Source of the DNA: Diploptera punctata
Lineage: Eukaryota > Arthropoda > Insecta > Blattodea > Blaberidae
DNA length: 64,000 nucleotides
Assembly (NCBI GenBank): GCA_030220185.1
Contig: JASPKZ010001238.1
Location: 232,501 to 296,500, forward strand
Direction: 5' to 3'
In this document: positions 10,886 through 24,207 of the stretch, piece after piece
How positions within the stretch are numbered: position 1 is the stretch's first letter
Layout: each line of letters starts with the position of its first letter
Translations under genes and position numbers: made by a program
The notes under the pieces: generated by a model
The model's database searches: none
Seen by the model: only the letters and a program-made list of their open reading frames with translations
What the model was told of the DNA's origin: nothing

Positions 10886-11480
10886 TAAATATGATACATT
10901 ATACGGGAAACACAATTAATATATATATATATCTTACACTGGATAATAATGAAGTCGTGTTTAGAGCAAATATAAATTTAGATTTATTTTAAAAGTTGCC
11001 AATGTCTGGCAGCCCCATATTTCTTGTGGTAGGGAATTCCAGTTGCGAGAAGTGAAGATGGTATATGACATGGAGTGATGTGATGTCCTATGTTGCGGTA
11101 TATTAAGTAAGAGACTATGTTGTGATCTTGTGTTTAAGTTATGGTTTGAGGATAGATACTGGAAACGGGATGATAAATAATTGGGAATCGAGGTATGTAG
11201 GATCTTAAATAGGAGAATTAGACAATGCGATTTTCTTCTCTCTTTTAGATGTAGCCATGACAATTCGTGGAATAATGATGAATAAAGCATTACAAAAATA
11301 TTATTAAGCAATTTATTGGAATAAGTGGGTATGTGACAGTTATTTGCAACATGGAAAGGTACACGTGAAATGAGATGACGGACATGCTCTTGGTGTATGG
11401 AGAAGCTGGTTCGGGTCGTGCGGCTGCAAGGCTTTACCAAGAACAGTTCCGAAACCGAAGAGTTCCTCATCACACTACAT
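10462..11480 (-). mobile_element. CR1/L2-like LINE, 5'-truncated, with (TTA)n tail
   Basis: The minus frame at 11473-10961 gives the C-terminal end of a LINE ORF: LSWLHLKERRKSHCLILLFK, then ILHTSIPNYLSSRF, then RNWNSLPQEI, then TFKINLNLYLL and stop. This pattern is typical of CR1/L2/Jockey-type polyproteins. The 3' UTR carries the palindromic signature GGCCTTATGGCCTTAACTCT and AATAAATAAA, then runs into (TTA)n at 10640-10462. The same 3' end recurs at 33630-34110, 43105-43200, 58080-58260 and as short pieces at 6074-6130 and 31950-32020. Confidence 0.8.
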
Positions 11481-11540
11481 TTGCCAGCATTAAACGTAGA
11501 CTACGTAAAAGAGGCTCCTTGGATAGACGAGCAGAAGTTC

Positions 11541-12410
11541 TGGTGTGAGACAAGGCTGCCCCCTATCCCCAACACTCTTTGCAATTTATATCAATGAAGT
11601 AATATGTTGCTGGAACAAAAAATATAAATTTGGAATAAGAATATCAGAAAATAGAAAATTAAACACCCTATTGTTTGCAGATGACCAAATAATAATAGCA
11701 AATTCCGAAGATAATCTACAGAAAGGTCTGTATGAACTTAACAAAATTACAGAAGAATATGGATTAAAGATATCTACAGAAAAAACAAAAATTATGGCAT
11801 TTCAAGGTGTAGATCCTGTCAGAAGTAAAATTGTACTGGACAATAAAATTTTGGAGCAGGTGAATAATTTTACATATCTAGGATGCAATATCTCATATGA
11901 AGAAGAAAAGGATGTAAATGCAAAAATATCTAAATTTTTAAGAATTTTAGGGTTAATAAATTCTATCTTCAAGCCACAGTTAGTCCAAAAGCATTCAAGA
12001 CTGAAAGTGTATAAAACACTGGCTCTTCCAACTCTTTTGTATGGTAGCGAAGTATGGACGTTGAAACAGAAGGATTTAAAATACAGACACTTAGATCTGC
12101 TGAAATGAGATATCTTCGGAGGACCGCAGGATACACACTACTAGATCACAAAAAAAAATGAAGACATCTTAGAAGAATTACACATGGAATCTTTAGAAAA
12201 CAAAATTTCTGATTATAAATCAAGATGGATGCAACATTTTCATCGAATGGAAGATCACAGAATACCCAAACAAATGTTAAGATATCAACCTGCAGGAAGA
12301 AGAAGACCAGGACGTCCACTCAAAAGACTTTTGGATGGTGTTTCTCTTGAGACCGAAACAGGTCAACAAATGGCCTAAATTCGTGAATGTACTATGATGA
12401 TGATGATGAA
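11541..12410 (+). pseudogene. LINE family B, reverse transcriptase fragment
   Basis: Starts inside the RT domain at RQGCPLSPTLFAIYINE (motif 4 region). It continues to the catalytic motif LLFADDQIIIA (~11668-11700), ISTEKTKIMAF, FTYLGCNIS and LYGSEVWTLKQ. A frameshift follows near 12080-12160, then the terminal ISDYKSRWMQHFHRMEDHRI and GRRRPGRPLKRLLDG. The end is AATGTACTATGATGATGATG, a GAT-triplet tail. A 3' copy is at 49731-50125 and a degenerate one at 30765-31040. The second Asp of the FADD box is intact, but the gene is broken. Confidence 0.85.
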
Positions 12411-13342
12411 ATTCAAGGACGGCCACGTTCTGTACGGACTCCTGAGAACGAGGAAGATGTGTTGCGGTGCATTGAGAACAATTTTGCAGCTAGTACTCGC
12501 GCCATCGCTCGACAATTGCACATAAGTCGTAGCACTGTGCGAAGAATTCTGCAGGAAATTTTGTTGCACCCTTTTCATCTTGAAAAGGTCCACGCAATGA
12601 GGCCTCAAGACTATCCTCTGCGACAGCAATTTTGTCAGTGGTATCTGCACAAAATTGAAAACGATGTACTGTTTGCATCCCATGTCATGTTAACAGATGA
12701 AGCGTGTTTCACACGTGGACAGTTATTTAACAGTCAAATTTCACATGTTTGGGATTTAGAAAATCTCCATGCTACATTTCAGAGATCACATCAACTGAGA
12801 TTTGGTGTGGCCGGTATTGTGGATAACTTCTTACTAGGACCATACATTTTGCCCACCCGACACAATGCTTACAATTACTGCAACAAGTTTTGCCCGATTT
12901 AATGGAAACAGTTCCCCTTCATACCAGACAGGACATGTGGTTTGAACATGATGGGACACCAGCTCACTTTTGTGCTGAAGTATGTCGTCATCTTACGGCT
13001 ACATACGGCAATCACTGGATACCCAGATGTGGATCCATTGCCTGGCCGGCACGCTCCACTGATGTTACTCCACTTGACTTCTTTTTGTGAGGGCACATGA
13101 AGACTATCGTGTATGAAACATCTGTTGAATCTGAAGAGGACCTTGGGGCACAAATAACTGCGCAGCTGGCGAAATCAGAGAAATGGCCGATGTCTTTGTG
13201 GGTGGGAGGCAGTAATGACATTAACTCGTCCAGTGCTTAAACGAAGCACCTCAACAGAAAAACCTTCCTTGACAAAAATTGTTTAAAATAATTACCTATC
13301 AGCTCCCAAAGTTTGTCGGTCTAATTTTGGGACACCCTGTAT
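12411..13342 (+). pseudogene. Mariner/Tc1-type transposase pseudogene with right TIR
   Basis: Plus-strand gene nearly complete in domain order: GRPRSVRTPENEEDVLRC, HTH (STRAIARQLHISRSTVRRIL), first catalytic Asp in LTDEACFTRG (~12690), second in MWFEHDGTPAHF (~12940), third in STDVTPLDFF (~13060). There is a frameshift near 12895 and a stop at 13088. The right inverted repeat ends GACACCCTGTA at 13342. The 5' TIR and first HTH are missing: the element starts abruptly where LINE family B's GAT tail ends. Confidence 0.85.
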
Positions 13343-13369
13343 ATATATATATATATATCAATTGATTAA

Positions 13370-13560
13370 TCATTTTTAATCCACAAGTCGTCGACACTGT
13401 TTAGAATTTGAAATTCTAATCCATTACTTAAGATAAAATGTTATCAATGATATTTCAATTACGTCATATCTATCACAATGAAGAACATATTACAAAAATA
13501 GCAATAAGCAATTTATTGGAATAACTGGGTATGTAACAGTTCCAATAACGATAACTTAAT
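13370..13560 (+). repeat. Dispersed repeat shared with 10343-10460 and 14255-14420
   Basis: Common landmark GTCGTCGACACTGTTTAGAA, followed by a shared AT-rich stretch ending near AAGCAATTTATTGGAATAA. No coding content. The copies bracket the LINE-rich block at 10-14 kb. Confidence 0.6.
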
Positions 13561-13819
13561 CACTGAATAATCTCTTACAATGGTAAGAAAGACCGTCACG
13601 TAGGAACTATGTAAAAAAAGCAATTCTTCGACAAGTCGAATATATGGTCTACGGAATAGGCGCTATATATTTCAGAGGGATTTCCGGATCTCTGATCTGC
13701 TCAAAAATCCTGATGGAACTGATATTTAACCTCCGAGGTGAATTTCGGTGAAGTCCGGAGGGTCTAACGTAGACAAATCCACTCTCCTCATCTCCAAGTT
13801 GGGGCCCTCGGGACCTTCT

Positions 13820-13936
13820 TAAGATCTTTTAATATTTTAAGATGCAAAAGAGAGAGTGGGGTGGGGAAAGAAACGGGAAGCTATCGCACCTATATATCTA
13901 TAGTAAAGCTGCAAACATGGCACATGATTACGGTTA
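13820..13936 (+). mobile_element. SINE family B, degenerate 3' fragment
   Basis: Retains GTGGGGAAAGAAACGGGAAG and TAGTAAAGCTGCAAACATGG from the SINE B 3' half. It is strongly diverged. Confidence 0.4.
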
Positions 13937-13989
13937 GGGAAGAGGCCAGTGAAGTGCTTTGTGTGGAGTGTAGCATTGTATGAACATTA

Positions 13990-14216
13990 CGACGGAATGA
14001 GGAAAAGCGTCTGGAAACTTTTGAGATGTGCATATGGAGAAGGATGGAGTGTATAAAATAGTAGGACAAAATAAAAGTAAATATGTGCTAGACAGAGTGG
14101 GTGAAGGAAGAACAATGCTGGAACTCATAAAGAAGAGGAAAATAAATTGGATCGACCACTGGCTAAGAAGAAACTGCCTTCTGACGGATGCCCAAATGGA
14201 ATGATCAATGGAAAGA
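13990..14216 (+). pseudogene. LINE RT-tail fragment, another family
   Basis: Encodes KRLETFEMCIWRRMECIK, then VLDRVGEGRTMLELIKKRK, NWIDHWLRRNCLL and MERRLEAKY across small breaks. This is the usual segment after the RT core in several insect LINEs. Short and non-functional. Confidence 0.7.
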
Positions 14217-14744
14217 AGGTTAGAGGCAAAGTATTCCGAACAATCTGTGTAAAGATTAATCAGTCAGATTTTATTCGGAAGTTGTCGACACTGTTTAGAA
14301 CATGAAATCCTAATCTATTGCCTAAGATGTAACGATATGAGAGATATCTCAAGTACGTCATTTATGACACAATTAAAGAAATATTACAAAAATGTTATTA
14401 AGCAATTGGAATACCGAGATGTGTATAAGTGTTCAAACACTAACCATCACTGAATCATCACTATCAATCAATGAAGGGCGCAGCCTACAAAAGTAATATA
14501 TATATGCTGATCCAATATTATATTTAGTTTGCAGTGGTGTTATCAAAATTCTTGTGAGAGAATATACTGAGCCCCCCCCCCCCAGAGCAACACTCCACAC
14601 AGAAACTTATTGCCTTTTTGGGGATTCTTTACATATGACGGGAAGTTCCAATCATACACCATGCGCATGCGCCAACAAACGCGAAACGGTTTACACGGAA
14701 TTACGGGATGTAGCCAACATATACCTAACGCAATTTAAGTACTC
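14217..14744. other. Spacer before the satellite
   Basis: Includes a repeat copy (14255-14420) and a run of 13 C at 14571-14583. It also holds a GC-alternating motif TGCGCATGCGCC at about 14664 that resembles an NRF-1 site. No gene recognised downstream, because the satellite begins at once. Confidence 0.4.
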
Positions 14745-17700
14745 TAACCTGTGAAAGACCAACCTAAAAGCTAACCTAATGCAAATTTAATACTCTAACC
14801 TGTGAAAGACCAACCTAATACAATTTAAGTAATCTAACCTGTGAAAGACCAACCTAAAAGCTAACCTAATGCAATTTTAGTACTCTAACCTGTGAAAGAC
14901 CAACCTAAAAGCTAACCTAATGCAATTTAAGTACTCTAACCTGTGAAAGACCAATCTAAAAGCTAACCTAATGCAATTTAAGTACTCTAACCTGTGAAAG
15001 GACAAATCTAAAAGCTAACCTAACGCAATTTAAGTACTCTAACCTGTGAAAGGACAAATCTAAAAGCTAACCTAACGCAATTTAAGTACTCTAACCTGTG
15101 AAAGGACAAATCTAAAAGCTAACCTAATGCAATTTAAGTACTCTAACCTGTGAAAGGACAAATCTAAAAGCTAACCTAATCCAATTTAAGTACTCTAACC
15201 TGTGAAAGGACCAACCTAACAGCTAACCTAATGCAATTTCAGTACTCTAACCTGTGAAAGACCAATGTAAAAGCTAACCTAACGCAATTTAAGTACTCTA
15301 ACCTGTGAAAAACCAACCTAAAAGCCAACCTAATGCAATTTAAGTACTCTAACCTGTGAAAGACCAACCTAAAAGCTAACCTAATGCAATTTAAGTACTC
15401 TAACCTGTGAAACGACCAATGTAAAAGCCAACCTAATGCAATTTAAGTATTCTAACCTGTGAAAAACCAACCTAAAAGCCAACCTAATGCAATTTAAGTA
15501 CTCTAACCTGTGAAAGGACCAACCTAACAGCTAACCTAATGCAATTTAAGTACTCTAACCTGTGAAACGACCAATGTAAAAGCCAACCTAATCCAATTTA
15601 AGTACTCTAACCTGTGAAAAAACCAACCTAAAAACCCAACCTAATGCAATTTAAGTACTCTAACCTGTGAAAGGACCAACCTAACAGCTAACCTAATGCA
15701 ATTTAGTACTCTAACCTGTGAAACGACCAATGTTAAAAGCCAACCTAATGCAATTTAAGTATTCTAACCTGTGAAAAACCAACCTAAAAGCCAACCTAAT
15801 GCAATTTAAGTACTCTAACCTTGTGAAAGGACCAACCTAACAGCTAACCTAATGCAATTTAGTACTCTAACCTGTGAAACGACCAATGTAAAAGCCAACC
15901 TAATCCAATTTAAGTACTCTAACCTGTGAAAAACCAACCTAAAAGCCAACCTAATGCAATTTAAGTACTCTAACCTGTGAAAGGACCAACCTAACAGCTA
16001 ACCTAATGCAATTTAAGTCCTCTAACCTGTGAAACGACCAATGTAAAAGCCAACCTAATGCAATTTAAGTATTCTAACCTGTGAAAAACCAACCTAAAAG
16101 CCAACCTAATGCAATTTAAGTACTCTAACCTGTGAAAGGACCAACCTAACAGCTAACCTAATGCAATTTAGTACTCTAACCTGTGAAACGACCAATGTAA
16201 AAGCCAACCTAATGCAATTTAAGTATTCTAACCTGTGAAAAACCAACCTAAAAGCCAACCTAATGCAATTTAAGTACTCTAACCTGTGAAAGGACCAACC
16301 TAACAGCTAACCTAATGCAATTTAAGTACTCTAACCTGTGAAACGACCAATGTAAAAGCCAACCTAATGCAATTTAAGTATTCTAACCTGTGAAAAAACC
16401 AACCTAAAAGCCAACCTAATGCAATTTAAGTACTCTAACCTGTGAAAGGACCAACCTAACAGCTAACCTAATGCAATTTAAGTACTCTAACCTGTGAAAC
16501 GACCAATGAAAAGCCAACCTAATGCAATTTAAGTAATCTAACCTGTGAAAAACCAACCTACCAGCTAACCTAATGCAATTTCAGTACTCTAACCTGTGAA
16601 AACGACCAATGTAAAAGCCAACCTAATGCAATTTAAGTATTCTAACCTGTGAAAAACCAACCTAAAAGCCAACCTAATGCAATTTAAGTACTCTAACCTG
16701 TGAAAGGACCAACCTAACAGCTAACCTAATGCAATTTAGTACTCTAACCTGTGAAACGACCAATGTAAAAGCCAACCTAATCCAATTTAAGTACTCTAAC
16801 CTGTGAAAAACCAACCTAAAAGCCAACCTAATGCAATTTAAGTACTCTAACCTGTGAAAGGACCAACCTAACAGCTAACCTAATGCAATTTAGTACTCTA
16901 ACCTGTGAAACGACCAATGTAAAAGCCAACCTAATGCAATTTAAGTATTCTAACCTGTGAAAAACCAACCTAAAAGCCAACCTAATGCAATTTAAGTACT
17001 CTAACCTGTGAAAGGACCAACCTAACAGCTAACCTAATGCAATTTAGTACTCTAACCTGTGAAACGACCAATGTAAAAGCCAACCTAATGCAATTTAAGT
17101 ATTCTAACCTGTGAAAAACCAACCTAAAAGCCAACCTAATGCAATTTAAGTACTCTAACCTGTGAAAGGACCAACCTAACAGCTAACCTAATGCAATTTA
17201 GTACTCTAACCTGTGAAAAGACCAATGTAAAAGCCAACCTAATCCAATTTAAGTACTCTAACCTGTGAAAAACCAACCTAAAAGCCAACCTAATGCAATT
17301 TAAGTACTCTAACCTGTGAAAGGACCAACCTAACAGCTAACCTAATGCAATTTAGTACTCTAACCGTGTGAAACGACCAATGTAAAAGCCAACCTAATAC
17401 AATTTAAGTATTCTAACCTGTGAAAAACCAACCTAAAAGCCAACCTAATGCAATTTAAGTACTCTAACCTGTGAAAAGGACCACCTAACAGCTAACCTAA
17501 TGCAATTTAGTACTCTAACCTGTGAAACGACCAATGTAAAAGCCAACCTAATCCAATTTAAGTACTCTAACCTGTGAAAAACCAACCTAAAAGCCAAACC
17601 TAATGCAATTTAAATACTCTAACCTGTGAAAGGACCAACCTAACAGCTAACCTAATGCAATTTAGTACTCTAACCTGTGAAACGACCAATGTAAAAGCCA

Positions 17701-20700
17701 ACCTAATGCAATTTAAGTATTCTAACCTGTGAAAAACCAACCTAAAAGCCAACCTAATGCAATTTAAGTACTCTAACCTGTGAAAGGACCAACCTAACAG
17801 CTAACCTAATGCAATTTAGTACTCTAACCTGTGAAACGACCAATGTAAAAGCCAACCTAATGCAATTTAAGTATTCTAACCTGTGAAAAACCAACCTAAA
17901 AGCCAACCTAATGCAATTTAAGTACTCTAACCTGTGAAAGGACCAACCTAACAGCTAACCTAATGCAATTTAAGTACTCTAACCTGTGAAACGACCAATG
18001 TAAAAGCCAACCTAATGCAATTTAAGTATTCTAACCTGTGAAAACCAACCTAAAAGCCAACCTAATGCAATTTAAGTACTCTAACCTGTGAAAGGACCAA
18101 CCTAACAGCTAACCTAATGCAATTTAAGTACTCTAACCTGTGAAACGACCAATGTAAAAGCCAACCTAATGCAATTTAAGTATTCTAACCTGTGAAAAAC
18201 CAACCTAAAAGCCAACCTAATGCAATTTAAGTACTCTAACCTGTGAAAGGACCAACCTAACAGCTAACCTAATGCAATTTAGTACTCTAACCTGTGAAAC
18301 GACCAATGTAAAAGCCAACCTAATGCAATTTAAGTATTCTAACCTGTGAAAAACCAACCTAAAAGCCAACCTAATGCAATTTAAGTACTCTAACCTGTGA
18401 AAGGACCAACCTAACAGCTAACCTAATGCAATTTAAGTACTCTAACCTGTGAAACGACCAATGTAAAAGCCAACCTAATCCAATTTAAGTACTCTAACCT
18501 GTGAAAAACCAACCTAAAACCCAACCTAATGCAATTTAAGTACTCTAACCTGTGAAAGGACCAACCTAACAGCTAACCTAATGCAATTTAGTACTCTAAC
18601 CTGTGAAACGACCAATGTAAAAGCCAACCTAATGCAATTTAAGTATTCTAACCTGTGAAAAACCAACCTAAAAGCCAACCTAATGCAATTTAAGTACTCT
18701 AACCTGTGAAAGGACCAACCTAACAGCTAACCTAATGCAATTTAGTACTCTAACCTGTGAAACGACCAATGTAAAAGCCAACCTAATCCAATTTAAGTAT
18801 TCTAACCTGTGAAAAACCAACCTAAAAGCCAACCTAATGCAATTTAAGTACTCTAACCTGTGAAAGGACCAACCTAACAGCTAACCTAATGCAATTTAAG
18901 TACTCTAACCTGTGAAACGACCAATGTAAAAGCCAACCTAATGCAATTTAAGTACTCTAACCTGTGAAAAACCAACCTAAAAGCCAACCTAATGCAATTT
19001 AAGTACTCTAACCTGTGAAAAACCAACCTAAAAGCCAACCTAATGCAATTTAAGTACTCTAACCTGTGAAAAACCAACCTAAAAGCCAACCTAATGCAAT
19101 TTAAGTACTCTAACCTGTGAAAAACCAACCTAAAAGCCAACCTAATCCAATTTAAGTACTCTAACCTGTGAAAAACCAACCTAAGAGCCAACCTAATGCA
19201 ATTTAATTACTCTAACCTGTGAAAGGACCAACCTAACAGCTAACCTAATGCAATTTAGTACTCTAACCTGTGAAACGACCAATGTAAAAGCCAACCTAAT
19301 GCAATTTAAGTATTCTAACCTGTGAAAAACCAACCTAAAAGCCAACCAAATGCAATTTAAGTACTCTAACCTGTGAAAGGACCAACCTAAAAGCTAACCT
19401 AATGCAATTTAAGTACTCTAACCTGTGAAAAACCAACCTAAAAGCCAACCTAATGCAATTTAAGTACTCTAACCTGTGAAAGGACCAACCTAAAAGCTAA
19501 CCTAATGCAATTTAGTACTCTAACCTGTGAAACGACCAATGTAAAAGCCAACCTATTGCAATTTAAGTACTCTAACCTGTGAAAGGACCAACCTAACAGC
19601 TAACCTAATGCAATTTAGTATTCTAACCTGTGAAACGACCAATGTAAAAGCCAACCTAATGCAATTTAAGTATTCTAACCTGTGAAAAACCAACCTAAAA
19701 GCCAACCAAATGCAATTTAAGTACTCTAACCTGTGAAAGGACCAACCTAAAAGCTAACCTAATGCAATTTAAGTACTCTAACCTGTGAAAAACCAACCTA
19801 AAAGCCAACCTAATGCAATTTAAGTACTCTAACCTGTGAAAGGACCAACCTAAAAGCTAACCTAATGCAATTTAAGTACTCTAATCTGTGAAACGACCAA
19901 TGTAAAAGCCAACCTATTGCAATTTAAGTACTCTAACCTGTGAAAAACCAACCTAAAAGCCAACCTAATGCAATTTAAGTACTCTAACCTGTGAAAAACC
20001 AACCTAAAAGCCAACCTAATGCAATTTAAGTACTCTAACCTGTGAAAGGACCAACCTAAAAGCTAACCTAATGCAATTTAAGTACTCTAACCTGTGAAGC
20101 GACCAATCTAAAAGCTAACCTAATGCAATTTAAGTACTCTAACCTGTGAAAGGACCAATATAAAAGCTAACCTAATGGAATTTAAGAACTCTAACCTGTG
20201 AAAGGACCAATCTAAAAGCTAACCTAACGCTGTTTAAGTACTCTAACCTGTGAAAGACAAACTAAGCTAAAAGCTAACCTAATGCAATTTAAGTACTCTA
20301 ACCTGTGAAAGACCAACTAAGCTAAAAGCTAACCTAATGCAATTTAAGTACTCTAACCTGTGAAAGACCAACCTAAAAGCTAACCTAATGCAATTTAAGT
20401 ACTCTAACCTGTGAAAGACCAACTAAGCTAAAAGCTAACCTAATGCAATTTAAGTACTCTAACCTGTGAAAGACCAACTAAGCTAAAAGCTAACCTAACG
20501 CAATTTAAGTACTCTAACCTGTGAAAGACCAACTAAGCTAAAAGCTAACCTAATGCAATTTAAGTACTCTAACCTGTGAAAGACCAAACCTAAAAGCTAA
20601 CCTAATGCAATTTAAGTACTCTAACCTGTGAAAGACCAACTAAGCTAAAAGCTAACCTAATGCAATTTAAGTACTCTAACCTGTGAAAGGCCAACTAAGC

Positions 20701-22345
20701 TAAAAGCTAACCTAATGCAATTTAAGTACTCTAACCTGTGAAAGACCAACCTAAAAGCTAACCTAATGCAATTTAAGTACTCTAACCTGTGAAAGACCAA
20801 CTAAGCTAAAAGCTAACCTAATGCAATTTAAGTACTCTAACCTGTGAAAAGACCAACCTAAAAGCTAACCTAATGCAATTTAAGTACTCTAACCTGTGAA
20901 AGACCAACCTAAAAGCTAACCTAATGCAATTTAAGTACTCTAACCTGTGAAAGACTAACTAAGCTAAAAGCTAACCTAATGCAATTTAAGTACTCTAACC
21001 TGTGAAAGACCAACTAAGCTAAAAGCTAACCTAATGCAATTTAAGTACTCTAACCTGTGAAAGACCAACCTAAAAGCTAACCTAATGCAATTTAAGTACT
21101 CTAACCTGTGAAAGACCAACTAAGCTAAAAGCTAACCTAATGCAATTTAAGTACTCTAACCTGTGAAAGACCAACTAAGCTAAAAGCTAACCTAATGCAA
21201 CTTAAGTACTCTAACCTGTGAAAGACCAACTAAGCTAAAAGCTAACCTAATGCAATTTAAGTACTCTAACCTGTGAAAGACCAACTAAGCTAAAAGCTAA
21301 CCTAATGCAATTTAAGTACTCTAACCTGTGAAAGACCAACCTAAAAGCTAACCTAATGCAATTTAAGTACTCTAACCTGTGAAAGACCAACCTAAAAGCT
21401 AACCTAATGCAATTTAAGTACTCTAACCTGTGAAAGAACCAACCTAAAAGCTAACCTAACGCAATTTAAGTACTCTAACCTGTGAAAGACCAACTAAGCT
21501 AAAAGCTAACCTAATGCAATTTAAGTACTCTAACCTGTGAAAGGCCAACTAAGCTAAAAGCTAACCTAATGCAATTTAAGTACTCTAACCTGTGAAAGAC
21601 CAACTAAGCTAAAAGCTAACCTAATGCAATTTAAGTACTCTAACCTGTGAAAGACCAACCTAAAAGCTAACCTAATGCAATTTAAGTACTCTAACCTGTG
21701 AAAGACCAACTAAGCTAAAAGCTAACCTAATGCAATTTAAGTATTCTAACCTGTGAAAGACCAACTAAGCTAAAAGCTAACCTAATGCAATTTAAGTACT
21801 CTAACCTGTGAAAGACCAACAACTAAAAGCTAACCTAATGCAATTTAAGTACTCTAACCTGTGAAAGACCAACTAAGCTAAAAGCTAACCTAATGCAATT
21901 TAAGTACTCTAACCTGTGAAAGACCAACTAAGCTAAAGCTAACCTAATGCAATTTAAGTACTCTAACCTGTGAAAGACCAACTAAGCTAAAAGCTAACCT
22001 AATGCAATTTAAGTACTCTAACCTGTGAAAGACCAACTAAGCTAAAAGCTAACCTAATGCAATTTAAGTACTCTAACCTGTGAAAGACCAACCTAAAAGC
22101 TAACCTAATGCAATTTAAGTACTCTAACCTGTGAAAGACCAACTAAGCTAAAAGCTAACCTAATGCAATTTAAGTACTCTAACCTGTGAAAGACCAACTA
22201 AGCTAAAAGCTAACCTAATGCAATTTAAGTACTCTAACCTGTGAAAGACCAACTAAGCTAAAAGCTAACCTAATGCAATTTAAGTACTCTAACCTGTGAA
22301 AGACCAACCTAAATGCTAATCTAACGTATTTTAATTATTCTAACC
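14745..22345. repeat. 7.6-kb satellite array, 51-55 bp monomers with higher-order structure
   Basis: About 145 tandem monomers sharing TACTCTAACCTGTGAAA and CTAACCTAATGCAATTTAAG. Four zones can be read. 14745-15400 has variant monomers with AAAGACC or AAAGGACAAATC. 15400-18950 has a trimeric higher-order repeat of ~155 bp, repeated about 23 times: monomer 1 GGACCAACCTAACAGC, monomer 2 CGACCAATGTAAAAGCC, monomer 3 TATTCTAACC..AAACCAACC. 18950-20270 holds runs of monomer 3 and mixtures. 20270-22330 is built from a 54-bp monomer with the insert CCAACTAAGCTAAAAGC mixed with 51-bp forms. Each unit carries CCTAA motifs in one orientation. The array sits in GPCR intron 2. The 102-codon minus frame at 18886-19191 is a periodic artefact (17 residues per 51 bp). 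Confidence 0.97.
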
Positions 22346-23204
22346 TGTGAAAAAATGCACGCTGATATTATGTGGTGTAAGTTAATTAGTACAGAGTCTA
22401 TGTTCGTTGCACTGGAACACAGAATATTCGTTAAAATCAATATGACTGCCACGTCTTCATGTAGTTCAATATCATAAATATATAATCGTTAGAAAAGATG
22501 TAGAAAGCATTATAATTGGTGGAAATAATTTGAAAAATGGAACCGTACGAATAAAATTTGACAGGAGTTTATGAAAGAATTAAAAAAGTCGCGTCACAGA
22601 TTGTAAAGTTTATCCTCATTATTATTATCATTATTACCATCATAATTATAGCAGTAGCTTATATGGTAATTTGCTGAGGGTTAGTCGGTCAGAGCGTACA
22701 GCTAGCCAAAACCGTCGCCTCCTTCTCCGCTGACCTTAGCGTTGCGTTTCCTGCGTGTGTTTCACAGAAGTTGCATAAAGTTCGGTTATTCCTGAAATAA
22801 CTTTCACAGCCGCATTTCATTCTCTTGGCTGGCGTTACGTCACTCACTCAAAGCAAAGTCACGGCCGCCTGATTCATAGACTTGCAAACAAATTACATTA
22901 AGATGCATTTGTTTGCGCCAGTGTCGCCAGGCATATTACCCCCTCTCCATCGCTATCAACATGTCTTCTCTACATACAGAAAATTTAACAATCAATCACA
23001 AAGTTACACACTATTTATTTATTTATTTATTTATTTATTTATGTATTTATTTATTTACTAGCTAATTAGGCAGGATCAGAAACATTAATTATCAGCAAAA
23101 AAAAAAAATAATTTGAATGAAACAAAAACAGATCTAACTCATAAACTACAAATTGTTGAGAAAACGAAAAAAATCGCTTAACTTTTTTTTTTTTTTTTTT
23201 GCAC
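22346..23204. other. Non-coding spacer after the satellite
   Basis: Single-copy looking sequence, with a (TTAT)n microsatellite at about 23011-23055 and homopolymer A and T runs at 23098 and 23183. No exon-like open frame with splice sites seen. Confidence 0.45.
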
Positions 23205-23800
23205 GATGGTGCGTTCTGTCGCACTTACAACAATAGCGACCATGATTGAAAGTTAAATTTCGGGGTTGCCAACCTAAATAACTATACTGTAATATTACGT
23301 ATCACCTACCTAATGCGGGAAGTAAAACCACTGCCCTTTATGTATACTCCGTATAATGTATATACAAAAATATATCCAAAATGTAGCGTACATTATACAA
23401 AACAAATCACTGCATTTTAAATGAACCTAACTTTATTTGAAACAATATAAAAACAATAAATTCGTACTTGCCGCCATTTTATGCCTGATTGGTGTCACGG
23501 TCTGCTGTACTTTCATCTAAATTATTTTCGGCATTTACCGTATAAACATTGGCCAAACTGTTAACGTTAGTCAGTTGTTTATAATGAACGCAAATATTTT
23601 CAACAAATATGTTATTATTTTACTATATTATTATTTTGAAAACATCATCATGCAAAAAATAATGTACAACGCACGTTTGTGAAGTGTTTTACAGAATCTC
23701 AGAAATTAAAAACCTTGCTGTCGCTCGGTTTTTAATAATTTTCTCGCTTCTGTAAAAACTTTAAATGGCGCTTATCCGGTTGATGCATAACATCGTCCAA
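23205..23800 (+). repeat. Dispersed repeat R2
   Basis: Matches 52800-53490 in inverted orientation and 48060-48270 in direct orientation. Landmarks: GGGAAGTAAAACCACTGCCC, ACTTTATTTGAAACAAT, GTTAACGTTAGTCAGTTGTT. Non-coding. The copy at 53 kb is split by a MITE, which shows where this copy is empty. Confidence 0.75.
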
Positions 23801-23902
23801 TTGTTGTCTGTGTTGTATACTCTACATGAAGTTACACAGGTGACTGCCAAAAGTAGTTTAACAAATTTATTAGTATAGCTTTGCTATATCACACTGCTAA
23901 CT

Positions 23903-24181
23903 GGCACTATCGAACCAGTAGGTTCATGGCCGCTTGGACATAAGCTCTCCATACATCCCTATCTTGAGCCAATGTTTTCCAATCATCCTCTGTATAATCT
24001 ACTTCCTTCAAATCATAGTTAATGTTATTTTCGCACCTCATTCTTGGTCTACCAACTAGGCGTTTTCCCTCTGGTTTTCCTACAAGAAGCTTCCATGTAC
24101 GTCTTTCATTCCCCATTCGTGCCACATGTCCTGCCCATCGCAGTCTACGAGATTTGACTGTTCTCATTATATCTGGCTTTT
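23903..24181 (-). mobile_element. LINE family A, 5'-truncated insertion with 16-bp TSD
   Basis: Minus-strand terminal segment encoding RTVKSRRLRWAGHVARMGNE to MNLLVR. It is flanked by the exact duplication TATCACACTGCTAACT at 23887-23902 and 24182-24197. There is no TTAG-type tail, so the element ends cleanly at its last CCAG. Confidence 0.9.
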
Positions 24182-24207
24182 TATCACACTGCTAACTAGT
24201 AAATTTT

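Noticed and set aside
14664..14675. NRF-1-like site TGCGCATGCGCC as evidence of a promoter
   Set aside because: No exon or start signal follows; the satellite begins within 80 bp. Probably chance.
18886..19191. 102-codon minus-strand frame with a 17-residue repeat (FRLVFHRLEYLNCIRLA)
   Set aside because: The period equals the 51-bp satellite monomer. The frame exists only where monomer length is exactly 51 bp.
14745..22345. Interpretation of the satellite as a telomere or subtelomere because of its CCTAA words
   Set aside because: CCTAA occurs twice per ~52-bp unit rather than in direct tandem, and single-copy GPCR exons lie on both sides.
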